A program made the position numbers and the translations under genes. 41,342 nt of DNA from Anaerolineae bacterium (GTDB taxonomy: Bacteria; Chloroflexota; Anaerolineae; Anaerolineales; Villigracilaceae), in assembly GCA_017303735.1 (NCBI GenBank), contig JAFLCF010000011.1:1-41342 (forward strand), written 5' to 3'. The notes under the pieces were generated by a model. The model was given only the letters and a program-made list of their open reading frames with translations. It had not been told where the DNA came from and did not search any database. Numbering within the stretch: position 1 is the stretch's first letter; each line of letters begins with the position of its first letter. Positions 22,197 to 30,609 of this stretch are shown here, in pieces.

Positions 22197-23456
22197 ATGT
22201 CACTAAATCTTGATGTCATTCGTCAGCAATTCCCATCTCTGAATCGCAACGCCATTTTCTTCGACAACCCCGGCGGGACACAGGTTGCCAAACAATCCAT
22301 CGACCGCATCACCAAATATCTCATTGAGAACAACGCCAACCATGAAGGCGCATTCGCCACGAGCAAAGCCTCCGACGCCGTGCTCGATGAAGCCCACCAA
22401 GCCATGGCAGATTTTTACAATGCGCCTTCTGCCAAAGAGATCGTCTTTGGCAATAATATGACCACGCTCACGTTACATATCAGCCGCTCGATTTCACGCG
22501 ATTGGAAGGAAGGCGATGAGATCGTGCTGACCCGCCTCGACCACGATGCAAATGTGACGCCGTGGGTATTGGCAACGCAAGACAAAGGCGTAAAAGTCAA
22601 CTGGGTGGATTTTGACGTGGAAGACGGGACGCTCAAACTAGATGACATGCAAAAAGCGCTCGAACGCAAGCCGAAGCTGGTCGCTGTTGGGTATGCCTCC
22701 AACTCGCTGGGAACGGTCAACCCCATCGAGAAGATCACCAAGATGGCACACGATGCAGGCGCGCTCGTCTATGTGGATGCCGTTCAATACGCCGTACATG
22801 GTCCGATGGATGTGCAAAAAATCGGCTGTGATTTTCTGGTTTCTTCATCGTATAAATACTTCGGTCCGCATGCTGGCATTTTATACGGCAAGCGCGAGTT
22901 ACTTGAAAAACTTGTCGCTTACAAAGTGCGCCCTGCCACCAATGAATTGCCCGGTAAGTTTGAAACAGGCACGCAAAACCACGAAGGCATTGCGGGCATC
23001 CTCGGTGCCATCGAATACTTTGAATGGCTCGGCAGGGAATTTGGCGGTGAATATGCGAACGAGTTAAGTAAGCAAGGCTACAGCGGACGCAAGCTGCTCC
23101 TCAAACAAGCGATGACTGCCGTCCATGCCTACGAATTTGAACTGAGTCGCGCGCTTCTTTCCACACTCGAAGCGGTTCCAAATCTCCGCATCTTTGGCAA
23201 CACCGACCCGCGCCGCCTCGACGAACGCATTGCTACGTTTTCCTTCCGCATCGGTGACATGCATCCCAAAGCTGTGGCAGAAAAACTCGCTGCCGAAAAT
23301 ATTTATGTTTGGGATGGAAATTACTATGCCATCAACGTCTCAGAACGCCTCGGCGTGGAAGACAAAGGCGGCATGGTTCGTGTGGGACCCGTCCACTACA
23401 ATACGGTGGAAGAGATACAGAAATTAGGCGAAGTGTTGAATAAGATCGCGAAGTAA
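22197..23456 (+). CDS. Cysteine desulfurase-like PLP enzyme (class V aminotransferase)
   Basis: A 419-residue PLP-dependent enzyme. The cofactor lysine is Lys220 in DFLVSSSYKYFGPHAGILYG. DAVQYAVHGPMDVQKIG supplies the Asp/His that holds the pyridine ring, and RLDHDANVTPW is typical of the subgroup annotated as cysteine desulfurase-like. Canonical IscS/SufS have an active-site Cys in a C-terminal loop (RxGxxCA). Here that region reads AINVSERLGVEDKGGMVRVGPVHYN, with no Cys, so sulfur transfer is doubtful and the true substrate unknown. TGAGGAG lies 10 bases before the ATG. A terminator follows at once. Confidence 0.85.
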   Translation: MSLNLDVIRQQFPSLNRNAIFFDNPGGTQVAKQSIDRITKYLIENNANHEGAFATSKASDAVLDEAHQAMADFYNAPSAKEIVFGNNMTTLTLHISRSISRDWKEGDEIVLTRLDHDANVTPWVLATQDKGVKVNWVDFDVEDGTLKLDDMQKALERKPKLVAVGYASNSLGTVNPIEKITKMAHDAGALVYVDAVQYAVHGPMDVQKIGCDFLVSSSYKYFGPHAGILYGKRELLEKLVAYKVRPATNELPGKFETGTQNHEGIAGILGAIEYFEWLGREFGGEYANELSKQGYSGRKLLLKQAMTAVHAYEFELSRALLSTLEAVPNLRIFGNTDPRRLDERIATFSFRIGDMHPKAVAEKLAAENIYVWDGNYYAINVSERLGVEDKGGMVRVGPVHYNTVEEIQKLGEVLNKIAK

Positions 23457-23462
23457 AACCAG

Positions 23463-23487
23463 GCGGCTCAAATGAGCCGCTTTTTAT
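23463..23487 (+). terminator. Intrinsic terminator after the PLP enzyme gene
   Basis: GCGGCTCA (23463-23470), a 2-base loop, TGAGCCGC (23473-23480), then TTTTTATTT. Confidence 0.88.
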
Positions 23488-23497
23488 TTACCCAAAT

Positions 23498-23531
23498 TTG
23501 AACCTTTCTGTACTCTCAAGGTACATACTAT
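23498..23531 (+). promoter_or_regulatory. Candidate promoter of the ECF sigma operon
   Basis: TTGAACC (23498-23504) is followed 17-18 bases later by TACATA, overlapping TACTAT (23522-23531). The AACC in the -35 is compatible with an ECF-type promoter recognised by the operon's own sigma factor, but a housekeeping promoter is equally possible. Confidence 0.35.
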
Positions 23532-23546
23532 CGAGAAGCAGAACCA

Positions 23547-24137
23547 ATGCGAGCAGACCTTGCCCTACCCTGGCAAACGCAAGCCAACATGACGCAACCC
23601 GCTGATGACCTCGACCTTATCCGCCGCATGCAAGCTGGCGACGACAATGCCGTGCGCGACCTGTACGCGCAGTATGGTCAGCGACTCTATGCGTATGCCT
23701 TGCGCCTCACGAACGATCCCGCCACCGCTGAAGATGTGACGCAGAACACACTTGTCACCGCATGGCGCACAGCCCGCACCTTTCGCGGCGAGGGACGCCT
23801 CATCGCGTGGCTGTTGGGCATTGTCCATCACACGGCGATGAAAGTCCTGCGCGGAGACACGCGTTATCTCGACGACGTGGCAGAAGAAATCGTCAACGAA
23901 GATCAACCGTCGCCGGAGGAGCAGGCTCAAGTCCGCGATGAGAGGCGTTGGGTGCGTCAGGGCATTCAGAGTCTTTCGCCAGAACATCGCGCCGTGCTCG
24001 ACCTCATCTTCTATCAAGGTCTGTCGCTCAACGAAGCGGCGCAAGTATTGAACATTCCCGTTGGCACGGTCAAGAGCCGCCTGAGTTATGCGCGCGATCA
24101 TCTGCGCGGTGTGCTGGCGCGCACGGAGGAACGATGA
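23547..24137 (+). CDS. ECF (group 4) RNA polymerase sigma factor
   Basis: A 196-residue sigma factor with only regions 2 and 4. Region 2 includes DLYAQYGQRLYAYALRLTNDPATAEDVTQNTLVTAW (residues about 38-75). Region 4 holds the helix-turn-helix LSPEHRAVLDLIFYQGLSLNEAAQVLNIPVGTVKSRLSYARDHL (about 145-188). The start is uncertain: ATG 23547 is used, but ATG 23589 (MTQPADDLDLI) would also give a full domain and neither has a good ribosome binding site. The stop overlaps the next ATG (ATGA), coupling it to a gene carrying an anti-sigma domain. It probably controls the membrane and transporter genes that follow. Confidence 0.92.
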   Translation: MRADLALPWQTQANMTQPADDLDLIRRMQAGDDNAVRDLYAQYGQRLYAYALRLTNDPATAEDVTQNTLVTAWRTARTFRGEGRLIAWLLGIVHHTAMKVLRGDTRYLDDVAEEIVNEDQPSPEEQAQVRDERRWVRQGIQSLSPEHRAVLDLIFYQGLSLNEAAQVLNIPVGTVKSRLSYARDHLRGVLARTEER

Positions 24138-25003
24138 ATCACGAAGAGCAACTCATTCGCTACGCCGCGAATCAATTGAACGAAAGCGAACGCGCCGATT
24201 TTGAAAAACACCTGGCGGGATGTGCAAGCTGTCAGGCGGATCTGACTCTCTGGCGCGCTCTCGCGAACGAAGTCATCGCATCAGACTCAGCCGTGCCTGC
24301 TCCTGTCCATCTAGCAGATTCTGCGCTGGAAGCGATTCATGCGCCGTCTAAATTGACGCGCGCGTTCAAAGGCACGGCGCAACTTTTGCAAATGCAACTG
24401 CTGCTCATGCACAACGAGTTATGGATCGGCTCTGCCGCGTTGATGTTCATTTTCTTAGCGATGGCGTTGATCGTGGCGCGAGTGGAAGTGCTGCACTTCT
24501 TCGTGCCGATGATTGCTGCTGGTACCGTGACTCTGATCTACGGCGCAGAGCACGACCCCGCCGCCGAGTTGACCTTTGCCACGCCCATCTCGCCGTGGAA
24601 GATTCTGCTGGCTCGCCTGACGCTTGTCTCTGCATACAACGTCTTTCTTGCTCTGTGCGCTACGGTGGGACTGCTTCTCATCCTGCCGCCGCAAGCCTTG
24701 GGCGAACTCATCCTCGGCTGGCTCGCACCGATGACCTTCCTCTCTGCACTCGCGCTTCTGCTCTCCCTTTGGATCGGCACCAGCAATGCGTTGTTCATCT
24801 CGTACACACTGTGGGCGGCGCAATTTCTCGCATTGACATCCATCGGCGAATGGTTTGCCTTCCTTGACCCGTGGCTTGAGTCGTACCGTCAGTTCTGGAA
24901 TGACCCTGCTCTGCTTTTCCTATTTGGATTTGCGTTGGTTCTGTTCGCGCTCTGGTCTGCCGGGCGGGAGCAGGTGAAATGGCGTAGGTCATTCGTATTG
25001 TAA
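24134..25003 (+). CDS. Zinc-finger anti-sigma domain fused to an ABC-2-permease-like membrane domain
   Basis: A 289-residue protein. Residues 1-45 form a zf-HC2-type anti-sigma domain (H-x3-C-x2-C as HLAGCASC, His26, Cys30, Cys33). A soluble linker follows to about residue 92, then six hydrophobic segments. Most anti-sigma factors of this type have one or no helix. The segment EHDPAAELTFATPISPWKIL between the second and third helices matches DDPAIELRFATPIRAAQIL in the permease at 25994-26656. The membrane part therefore appears to derive from an ABC-2 permease. The start at 24134 is fixed by the ATGA overlap and the zinc-finger start; the longer frame from 23948 lies inside the sigma gene. 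It probably sequesters the sigma factor at the membrane. Confidence 0.85.
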   Translation: MNHEEQLIRYAANQLNESERADFEKHLAGCASCQADLTLWRALANEVIASDSAVPAPVHLADSALEAIHAPSKLTRAFKGTAQLLQMQLLLMHNELWIGSAALMFIFLAMALIVARVEVLHFFVPMIAAGTVTLIYGAEHDPAAELTFATPISPWKILLARLTLVSAYNVFLALCATVGLLLILPPQALGELILGWLAPMTFLSALALLLSLWIGTSNALFISYTLWAAQFLALTSIGEWFAFLDPWLESYRQFWNDPALLFLFGFALVLFALWSAGREQVKWRRSFVL

Positions 25004-25009
25004 AAACGA

Positions 25010-25190
25010 ACCACAGATAAACACAGATGAACAAAAAAATAGCCGCGAATTACGCTAATTCACGCGAATTTATTTTACAAATTAGCGAAAATTCGTGAAA
25101 TTCGCGGCAAAGATTTTCCACCTTGGCGCTTAATCCCGTCAAAAACGGAAGAGCCCAAAAATCCAATTTATCTGCGTTCATCTGTGGTAA
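25010..25190. repeat. Nested intergenic inverted repeat
   Basis: Outer arms are ACCACAGATAAACACAGATGAAC (near 25011-25033) against TTTATCTGCGTTCATCTGTGGT (near 25168-25189). Inner arms are GCCGCGAATTACGCTAATTC... (near 25042) against ...AATTCGTGAAATTCGCGGC (near 25091-25109). Each arm is itself made of near-tandem units (ACAGATAAAC/ACAGATGAAC; CGCGAATT/CGCTAATT). It lies inside the transporter locus, between the anti-sigma fusion and the first permease. It has no coding signal. Its design matches the element at 3863-3955. Confidence 0.72.
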
Positions 25191-25204
25191 ATACCGGAGT
25201 TTCC

Positions 25205-25984
25205 ATGTCTCGATTTTTCGGCGTCTTACGCCATGAATTCAATATGTCTCTTCGCCGCCCTGGCTTGTGGGTCGCCTACGGCTTGCTGTTCCTCTTCTAC
25301 TCACTCTCGGTCATGTATCCTGTGCCCGATGAAAACAGTATCGTCATCCAAGATGAGCAGATCTGGCAATACGCCGGGCAAATGGCGTTCACCTTCAACC
25401 TGTTCCTACCCGTCGTGGTCGGTATCCTCTCGGCAGATCGCTTGCTGCGTGACTTTCGTCAAAGTGTCCGCGAATTGCAAGAGAGCACACCGCTTCATCT
25501 TGCCGAATACACTCTCGGGAAATATTTCGGTGTGTTGCTCGCATCCCTCACCCCTGTGCTCATCTGGTTGTGGCTCATCACAGGTTTATTCATTGCCTTT
25601 GGCAATGCGCCCATCGAGTTCTTCTTCACGATGACTCTGGCTTTCTTTGCCATCATGGTACCTGCCTTTGCCTTCGTGATCGCATTCTCACTGGCGTGTC
25701 CGCTCATCATGCCGCTGCGTGTGTATCAAATTCTATTCACAGGCTATTGGTTCTGGGGCAATTACATCAACCCAGAAATGTTCCCCACCTTGAATGGGAC
25801 ATTGCTCACGGCAAGCGGAATGTATGCCTTTCAAGGATATTTTCTGGGCTTCATGGGCAATGCCGAAGAATTGACCTATTCCGCCTCAGACGCAACCCTG
25901 AATCTGATCGTGCTTGCGCTGTGCATTGCCGCTGTGATGGTTGTGCTCAACTACTATTTGCAATGGCAATCCCGCCGCGCATAG
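25205..25984 (+). CDS. ABC-2-type transporter permease, subunit 1
   Basis: A 259-residue membrane protein with about six helices. An N-terminal amphipathic stretch (MSRFFGVLRHEFNMSLRRPGLW) is typical of ABC-2 export permeases. It is followed by LSADRLLRDFRQSVRELQESTPLHLAEYTLGKYFGVLLASL, where the cytoplasmic coupling region contacts the ATPase. Substrate unknown. The start at 25205 has CGGAG 5 bases upstream; the longer frame from 25184 covers that site. The next permease begins 9 bases after its stop, so the two are co-transcribed. Confidence 0.85.
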   Translation: MSRFFGVLRHEFNMSLRRPGLWVAYGLLFLFYSLSVMYPVPDENSIVIQDEQIWQYAGQMAFTFNLFLPVVVGILSADRLLRDFRQSVRELQESTPLHLAEYTLGKYFGVLLASLTPVLIWLWLITGLFIAFGNAPIEFFFTMTLAFFAIMVPAFAFVIAFSLACPLIMPLRVYQILFTGYWFWGNYINPEMFPTLNGTLLTASGMYAFQGYFLGFMGNAEELTYSASDATLNLIVLALCIAAVMVVLNYYLQWQSRRA

Positions 25985-25993
25985 GATGCTTGA

Positions 25994-26656
25994 ATGAAAC
26001 ACTTTTCCTTGAAATACACCTTACTGACCTACCGCCTCGACCAACTTTGGTTCCCGCTGGCGTTCTGGGCATTCTTTGTCCTGCTAACTCTGCTTCTAAA
26101 TGAGCAGGAGCAAAATTTTGATATTGCTCGTGCCTATATCGGCATTGCAGTTCCGCTTGTTGGCGGGTTCATGGCGGCGTATGCCATCCTCGATGACCCC
26201 GCCATTGAGTTGCGCTTTGCTACCCCCATCCGTGCCGCGCAGATTCTCTTCGAGCGTACCGTGCTGATTCTCCTCATTCAGGCTGTGAGCGCACTTGCCT
26301 ACATCCTCTTTGCCCTGCTCATCGGCGTGGACTTTTCTCCGCTCGGCGGCACGCTCAACCTGCATCTCTCATGGCTTGTCCCCACCGTGGCGATGATCGC
26401 CCTCGGAACCTTCGGCGCCATCCTCGGCGCACAGACCATGATCGGATCCTTCCTCGTCGGCTTGGTCTGGATCATCGAAGTCATCATCCGTGACGCGATG
26501 GCAGTCAACAACTGGAAGTATGCCTACATTTTCATGGGCATTCTCAACCCCGAACACCCTGATCTTGTAGTGAATCAAATTGCACTCTTTGGCATTTCAG
26601 CCGCTTTTCTTTTCTTCACCTGGCTGTTGTTGCATCGGCAGGAAAGATATATCTAA
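25994..26656 (+). CDS. ABC-2-type transporter permease, subunit 2
   Basis: A 220-residue membrane protein with about six hydrophobic segments. It has the coupling motif DDPAIELRFATPIRAAQILFERT, shared with the C-terminal part of the anti-sigma fusion at 24134-25003. It ends with the basic tail LLHRQERYI. It lies directly after permease 1 and 126 bases before the ATPase gene, the gap being filled by an interspersed repeat. Together the three would form an exporter or a membrane sensor complex with two unlike permease subunits. Substrate unknown. Confidence 0.83.
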   Translation: MKHFSLKYTLLTYRLDQLWFPLAFWAFFVLLTLLLNEQEQNFDIARAYIGIAVPLVGGFMAAYAILDDPAIELRFATPIRAAQILFERTVLILLIQAVSALAYILFALLIGVDFSPLGGTLNLHLSWLVPTVAMIALGTFGAILGAQTMIGSFLVGLVWIIEVIIRDAMAVNNWKYAYIFMGILNPEHPDLVVNQIALFGISAAFLFFTWLLLHRQERYI

Positions 26657-26666
26657 AAAGCATCCC

Positions 26667-26759
26667 GTCATTGCGAGGAGCGAACGACAGTGAGCGACGA
26701 AGCAATCTCGCATTTAGTCATAGGATTGCTTCGCCGCCAAGAGCGCGGCTCGCAATGAC
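26667..26759. repeat. GTCATTGCGAG...CTCGCAATGAC interspersed inverted repeat (copy 2)
   Basis: Exact 11-base outer arms (26667-26677 and 26749-26759), with an inner pair CGAAGCAATC/GATTGCTTCG. Copy 1 lies at 4857-4979. It is inserted between the permease and ATPase genes of the same operon. Confidence 0.78.
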
Positions 26760-26782
26760 AGAATAACAAAAAGGATAACCTC

Positions 26783-27679
26783 ATGATTCAAATTTCTGGA
26801 CTCACCAAAACCTATGGCACGGGAAACAAAACTGTCCACGCACTCAACGGCGTAGATTTGCAGATCAACTCTGGCATGTTCGGCTTGCTTGGTCCGAACG
26901 GTGCGGGCAAAACTACCTTCATGCGCATTCTGGCGGGCATCGTCAACCCCAGCGGCGGCTCCATCCGCGTGGACGAGCATGACCTCACCACCGAAGCGGG
27001 CAAGCATACGGTCAAGTCCATGCTTGGGTATCTGCCGCAGGAACTCGGCATGTACACCGAACTCAGCGCCGAGCAATTCGTCGATTACATGGCGATCCTC
27101 AAAGGTTTGGATGACACTGTAAAACGCAACAAGCGCGTGAACGAAGTGCTTGAGATGGTCGGTCTGCGCGACGTGGCGAAGCGCAAAATCAAAGGCTTCT
27201 CTGGCGGGATGAAGCGCCGCGTCGGAATCGCTCAAGCCTTGGTCAACGACCCGAAGATTCTCATCGTCGATGAGCCAACAGCGGGGCTTGACCCCGAAGA
27301 GCGGATTCGCTTCCGCAACCTGCTCGTCAACCTCGCGGCGGATCGTGTCGTGCTGTTATCCACGCACATCGTCGAAGACATCGGTCAGACCTGCCGTGAT
27401 CTGGCTGTGCTCGCAAAAGGGAAAATCCTCTTCCGCGGCAGTCCCGCCGACATGCTCAAAGCCACCGAAGGTCACGTATGGACGTTAACCATGTCTGGCT
27501 TAGAAAAACCCAACCACGACCTGACCGTCGTCTCCATGCTGCACCTTGCCGAAGGGACGCAATATCGGCTCGTCGGTGCCAGCGCCGAAGGATACGCATC
27601 GGCACAGTTAACGCAACCCGGATTGGAAGATGCCTATGTCTGGTTAATGAAACAGGCGCATCAGGAAGTGGACGTGTAG
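26783..27679 (+). CDS. ABC transporter ATP-binding protein
   Basis: A 298-residue ATPase. Walker A GPNGAGKTT (residues 37-45), signature FSGGMKRRV, Walker B ILIVDEPTAGLD and the STHIVED H-loop are all intact. The C-terminal extension of about 85 residues (from about 215) is typical of ATPases partnered with ABC-2 permeases. It would energise the two permeases upstream and perhaps also act on the anti-sigma fusion, which has a permease-like domain. AAGGATAACCTC lies just upstream of the ATG. It converges with the amylosucrase operon. Confidence 0.93.
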   Translation: MIQISGLTKTYGTGNKTVHALNGVDLQINSGMFGLLGPNGAGKTTFMRILAGIVNPSGGSIRVDEHDLTTEAGKHTVKSMLGYLPQELGMYTELSAEQFVDYMAILKGLDDTVKRNKRVNEVLEMVGLRDVAKRKIKGFSGGMKRRVGIAQALVNDPKILIVDEPTAGLDPEERIRFRNLLVNLAADRVVLLSTHIVEDIGQTCRDLAVLAKGKILFRGSPADMLKATEGHVWTLTMSGLEKPNHDLTVVSMLHLAEGTQYRLVGASAEGYASAQLTQPGLEDAYVWLMKQAHQEVDV

Positions 27680-27720
27680 AATTAAAAAGACAACCTCCCC
27701 GTGCTTCTGCGGGGAGGTTG
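27680..27720 (-). terminator. Intrinsic terminator of the sucrose operon
   Basis: Stem CAACCTCCCCG (27691-27701) against 27710-27720 with an 8-base loop. On the minus strand it is followed by TCTTTTTAATTC. It lies 22 bases past the amylosucrase stop, and could also mark the end of the convergent ATPase transcript. Confidence 0.83.
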
Positions 27721-27742
27721 AGTAAGAGGAGGATATCGGTTC

Positions 27743-29695
27743 TTAACCGAACACCACAAAATCCAAAGGCTCCAACTGGAGACTATTTTTGGGCGAGACG
27801 TGATTGCGTCCGTGCAGTTTTTTGAGGCTGGTGATGGAGTATTGCTCGATGACGCGGGGGGAGATCATCTGCGAGGTTTCAGAAAAGTTAGCAAAGACCA
27901 CGGCACGTTTGCCGCCATGAGTGCGTGTGAACCCCAAGACATGTTCGTTATCGGTTGGGATGATCTCCAAGTCGCCGCCTGCGAAGACATCATGTGTTTT
28001 GCGCATTTCGATCATCGAACGGAAGCCGTGAAAGATATGCCCTTCGAGCACGTGCAAATTATTGCGCTTCTTGTACTTGTCCCAACCGGCGCGTGGACGG
28101 TGAACCCAGCGGCTGTCTCTTTCGTGTGCGGGGTCATCACGATAGGTGTAATCATTCAGCGTGCCAATCTCATCGCCGAGATAAAGGAGGGGAATGCCGC
28201 CCACGGTAATGATGATTCCGTGAATCAGCAAAATGCGGCGAATGGCGAGTTCCACTTCTTTTTCGCCTTCTTCATGCAGGGCTTTTTCCAAGCCAGCCAA
28301 CGAAGCACAAGTGCCACTGATACGGCAATCACCCGTGATGGGATTTTCCTGGAAGGGCAACCCGCGTGCAAAACTGCCAGGGAAACGTCCGCGATAGAAC
28401 TCGTTGAGAAAGCGGCGATGATCGCCGCCGTTCACGCCGAGGATGGCGGCATCTTCATCGGAGAATGTCCAGCCGATATCGTCATGCACGCGCACGTAAT
28501 TGACCCAAGCCGTGCCTTGCGAGAGTTTGAAGCGATGCGCCAAAGCTTGCGAAAGCAAATTGGTCTTGCGAGTGGCAAGCGAGTTCCACAACAATGCCAT
28601 CAGCAAGGGATTATAGGAAACCTGGCATTCTTCGAGCGAAATGTACTTAACCACGTCATCGGGATGCACGATGGCTTCGGATTTGAAGATGAGTGCAGGC
28701 GAGGCGATGCGTGCGACGGCGTTGAAGGCTTTGATGAGCGTATGCGCCTGTGGAAGATTCTCACAGTTGGTACCAAGTTGTTTCCAAATGAATGCCACCG
28801 CATCGAGGCGTAACACTTCCACGCCTTGATTGGCGAGGAAGAGCATCTCTTCTGCCATGCGGTTGAAAACAGCAGGGTTGGCGTAGTTCAAGTCCCATTG
28901 ATAGGAGTGGAAGGTGGTCCACACCCAATGTTCTTTTCCGTTGATAACGAAGGGGGAAAAAGCGCCGGAATGTTCTTCGGGGAAAATTTCCCTGAGATTC
29001 TGCTCGTAGCGACTGGGCAACTCACGGCTGGGAAAGATGCGGTAGAAGTCCATGTATTCTTCATCGCCTGCTTGGGCACGTTCCGCCCAGATATGTTCAT
29101 CTGAGGTGTGATTGAAAACCAGATCCACAACCAAGCTGATGCCTGCTTCACGAAAATCGCGCGCAAGAGATGAAAGTTGCTTCATGGTACCAAGCGGCGG
29201 ATGCACCTCGCGATAACTGCTGACGGCATAGCCGCCATCGTTCTCGCCTTCGGGCGCTTTGAAGAGCGGCATGAGATGAAGATAGGTGAGACCGAGTTCT
29301 TTGAAGTATGGAATCTTTTTGCGAATGCCATCAATATTGTTCGCGAAAAGATCTACATAACAAACGCCGCCCAGCATTTGATTCGATTGGAACCAATGTG
29401 GGTTTTGTTCGCGGAGGTCATCCAGCTCGCGCAGGTCTTGCGGGCGATCGAACCATGAGCGCGCCATACTTTCCACCAGGTCTTCGAGATGGTAGAAAAA
29501 ATCATAACGGTCGCTGTACACTTCGGCATACAAAGACAACAACGCCGGGAAGTTCTGCTGCAAACGCGCATTGAATTTTTTCCACGTCTGCGGATCTTTG
29601 CTGATAAAGCGTTTGAGCGCAGCTTCAACCCGCGGCAAGATGCGCTTGAGAGATTTACGCGCTTCGGTTTCAAGTTGATTGGTTTCGATCATCAT
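27743..29695 (-). CDS. Amylosucrase (GH13 subfamily 4)
   Basis: A 650-residue enzyme predicted to use sucrose to build an alpha-1,4-glucan while releasing fructose, with sucrose hydrolysis as a side activity. It has the N-terminal helical domain of amylosucrases (about residues 1-100), then the (beta/alpha)8 barrel. Catalytic residues are visible: nucleophile Asp298 in [19 protein letters not shown], acid/base Glu340 in [11 protein letters not shown], and the transition-state Asp in HDD (404-406). The long B' loop region ([22 protein letters not shown]) supports amylosucrase over plain alpha-glucosidase. No signal peptide is seen, so it acts in the cytoplasm. The start overlaps the ROK kinase stop. 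It is the last gene of the operon. Confidence 0.9.
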   Translation of the reverse strand: MMIETNQLETEARKSLKRILPRVEAALKRFISKDPQTWKKFNARLQQNFPALLSLYAEVYSDRYDFFYHLEDLVESMARSWFDRPQDLRELDDLREQNPHWFQSNQMLGGVCYVDLFANNIDGIRKKIPYFKELGLTYLHLMPLFKAPEGENDGGYAVSSYREVHPPLGTMKQLSSLARDFREAGISLVVDLVFNHTSDEHIWAERAQAGDEEYMDFYRIFPSRELPSRYEQNLREIFPEEHSGAFSPFVINGKEHWVWTTFHSYQWDLNYANPAVFNRMAEEMLFLANQGVEVLRLDAVAFIWKQLGTNCENLPQAHTLIKAFNAVARIASPALIFKSEAIVHPDDVVKYISLEECQVSYNPLLMALLWNSLATRKTNLLSQALAHRFKLSQGTAWVNYVRVHDDIGWTFSDEDAAILGVNGGDHRRFLNEFYRGRFPGSFARGLPFQENPITGDCRISGTCASLAGLEKALHEEGEKEVELAIRRILLIHGIIITVGGIPLLYLGDEIGTLNDYTYRDDPAHERDSRWVHRPRAGWDKYKKRNNLHVLEGHIFHGFRSMIEMRKTHDVFAGGDLEIIPTDNEHVLGFTRTHGGKRAVVFANFSETSQMISPRVIEQYSITSLKKLHGRNHVSPKNSLQLEPLDFVVFG

Positions 29696-30609
29696 GATCT
29701 CTGCGCCGCTTGTTCTGCCAGAGCCATGGCGCCCAACATACCCGAGCGATTGCCCAAGCCGGGATTAACGATATAGGATTCGATATTTTCAAGGATGGCT
29801 GGCGACTGAACATAGCCATTGATCAATTCGCGCGTCCGCTGCTGGACCCGGGGCAGGAGATGCCCCAGTGTGCCTACCCCTCCGCCGATAATGATGCGTT
29901 GCGGAGAAAGGGTCATCGTGTAGTTGGTGAGCGCTTGCGCAATATATTCCACTTCCAGATCCCAGGCGATGTGGTCGGGAGTCAATAAAGCGCCGCGCAT
30001 GCCCCAACGTTTTTCAATGGCAACACCCGAAGCCAGCCCTTCAAAGCAATCGCCATGGAAGGGACACACGCCTTCGAAGGGATCTTTTTCGAGATCATGT
30101 TTGATGAGGATATGCCCCATCTCCGGGTGGATTAACCCATGCAGGAGATTCCCTTCCACATAAGCGCCGCCGCCAATGCCCGTACCGATGGTGAGATACA
30201 TAAAGGTCTGCAAGCCTTGTGCCTTGCCCCAACGCCATTCACCCAAAGCCGCCCCGTTCACGTCGGTATCAAACGCGATGGGGATGTCGAATTCCTTTTT
30301 CAGCAAGCCGACTACGTTGGAATTCGCCCAACCGGGTTTTGGGGTGGGCAATACATACCCAAAGGTGGGCGAAGCCGGGTTCGGGTCGATGGGACCAAAG
30401 CTGGCAAATCCGATGGCTGCGAGTGGACCAAGCTTTTCTTCCTGCGCATGGAAGAACTCGGTCACATGAGCCATGGTCTCTGCGGGTGTGGTGGTTGCAA
30501 AGCGAGCCTCAGCGCGGATGTTGTTGGGTCCACTGCCAACGGCGCAGATAAATTTTGTACCGCCGCCTTCAATGGCGCCATAGAGGGGAACGTCTGTTTT
30601 CATAATCAT
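29692..30609 (-). CDS. ROK-family fructokinase
   Basis: A 305-residue sugar kinase. The ATP-binding [15 protein letters not shown] at the N terminus, the [16 protein letters not shown] catalytic region, and the zinc motif with [11 protein letters not shown] and [14 protein letters not shown] are typical of ROK fructokinases. It would phosphorylate the fructose released by both the GH32 enzyme and the amylosucrase. Gluco- or mannokinase activity is possible, but context favours fructose. Its stop overlaps the amylosucrase start and its start overlaps the GH32 stop by 4 bases, so the three are translationally coupled. Confidence 0.9.
   Translation of the reverse strand: MIMKTDVPLYGAIEGGGTKFICAVGSGPNNIRAEARFATTTPAETMAHVTEFFHAQEEKLGPLAAIGFASFGPIDPNPASPTFGYVLPTPKPGWANSNVVGLLKKEFDIPIAFDTDVNGAALGEWRWGKAQGLQTFMYLTIGTGIGGGAYVEGNLLHGLIHPEMGHILIKHDLEKDPFEGVCPFHGDCFEGLASGVAIEKRWGMRGALLTPDHIAWDLEVEYIAQALTNYTMTLSPQRIIIGGGVGTLGHLLPRVQQRTRELINGYVQSPAILENIESYIVNPGLGNRSGMLGAMALAEQAAQRS

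Noticed and set aside
25010..25190. CRISPR array or tandem repeat array
   Set aside because: Units are short, unequal and arranged as nested inverted repeats; there are no regularly spaced identical repeats and no cas genes.
27800..28813. 337-codon open frame on the plus strand
   Set aside because: Antisense to the amylosucrase gene; no family signature and no promoter or ribosome binding site.
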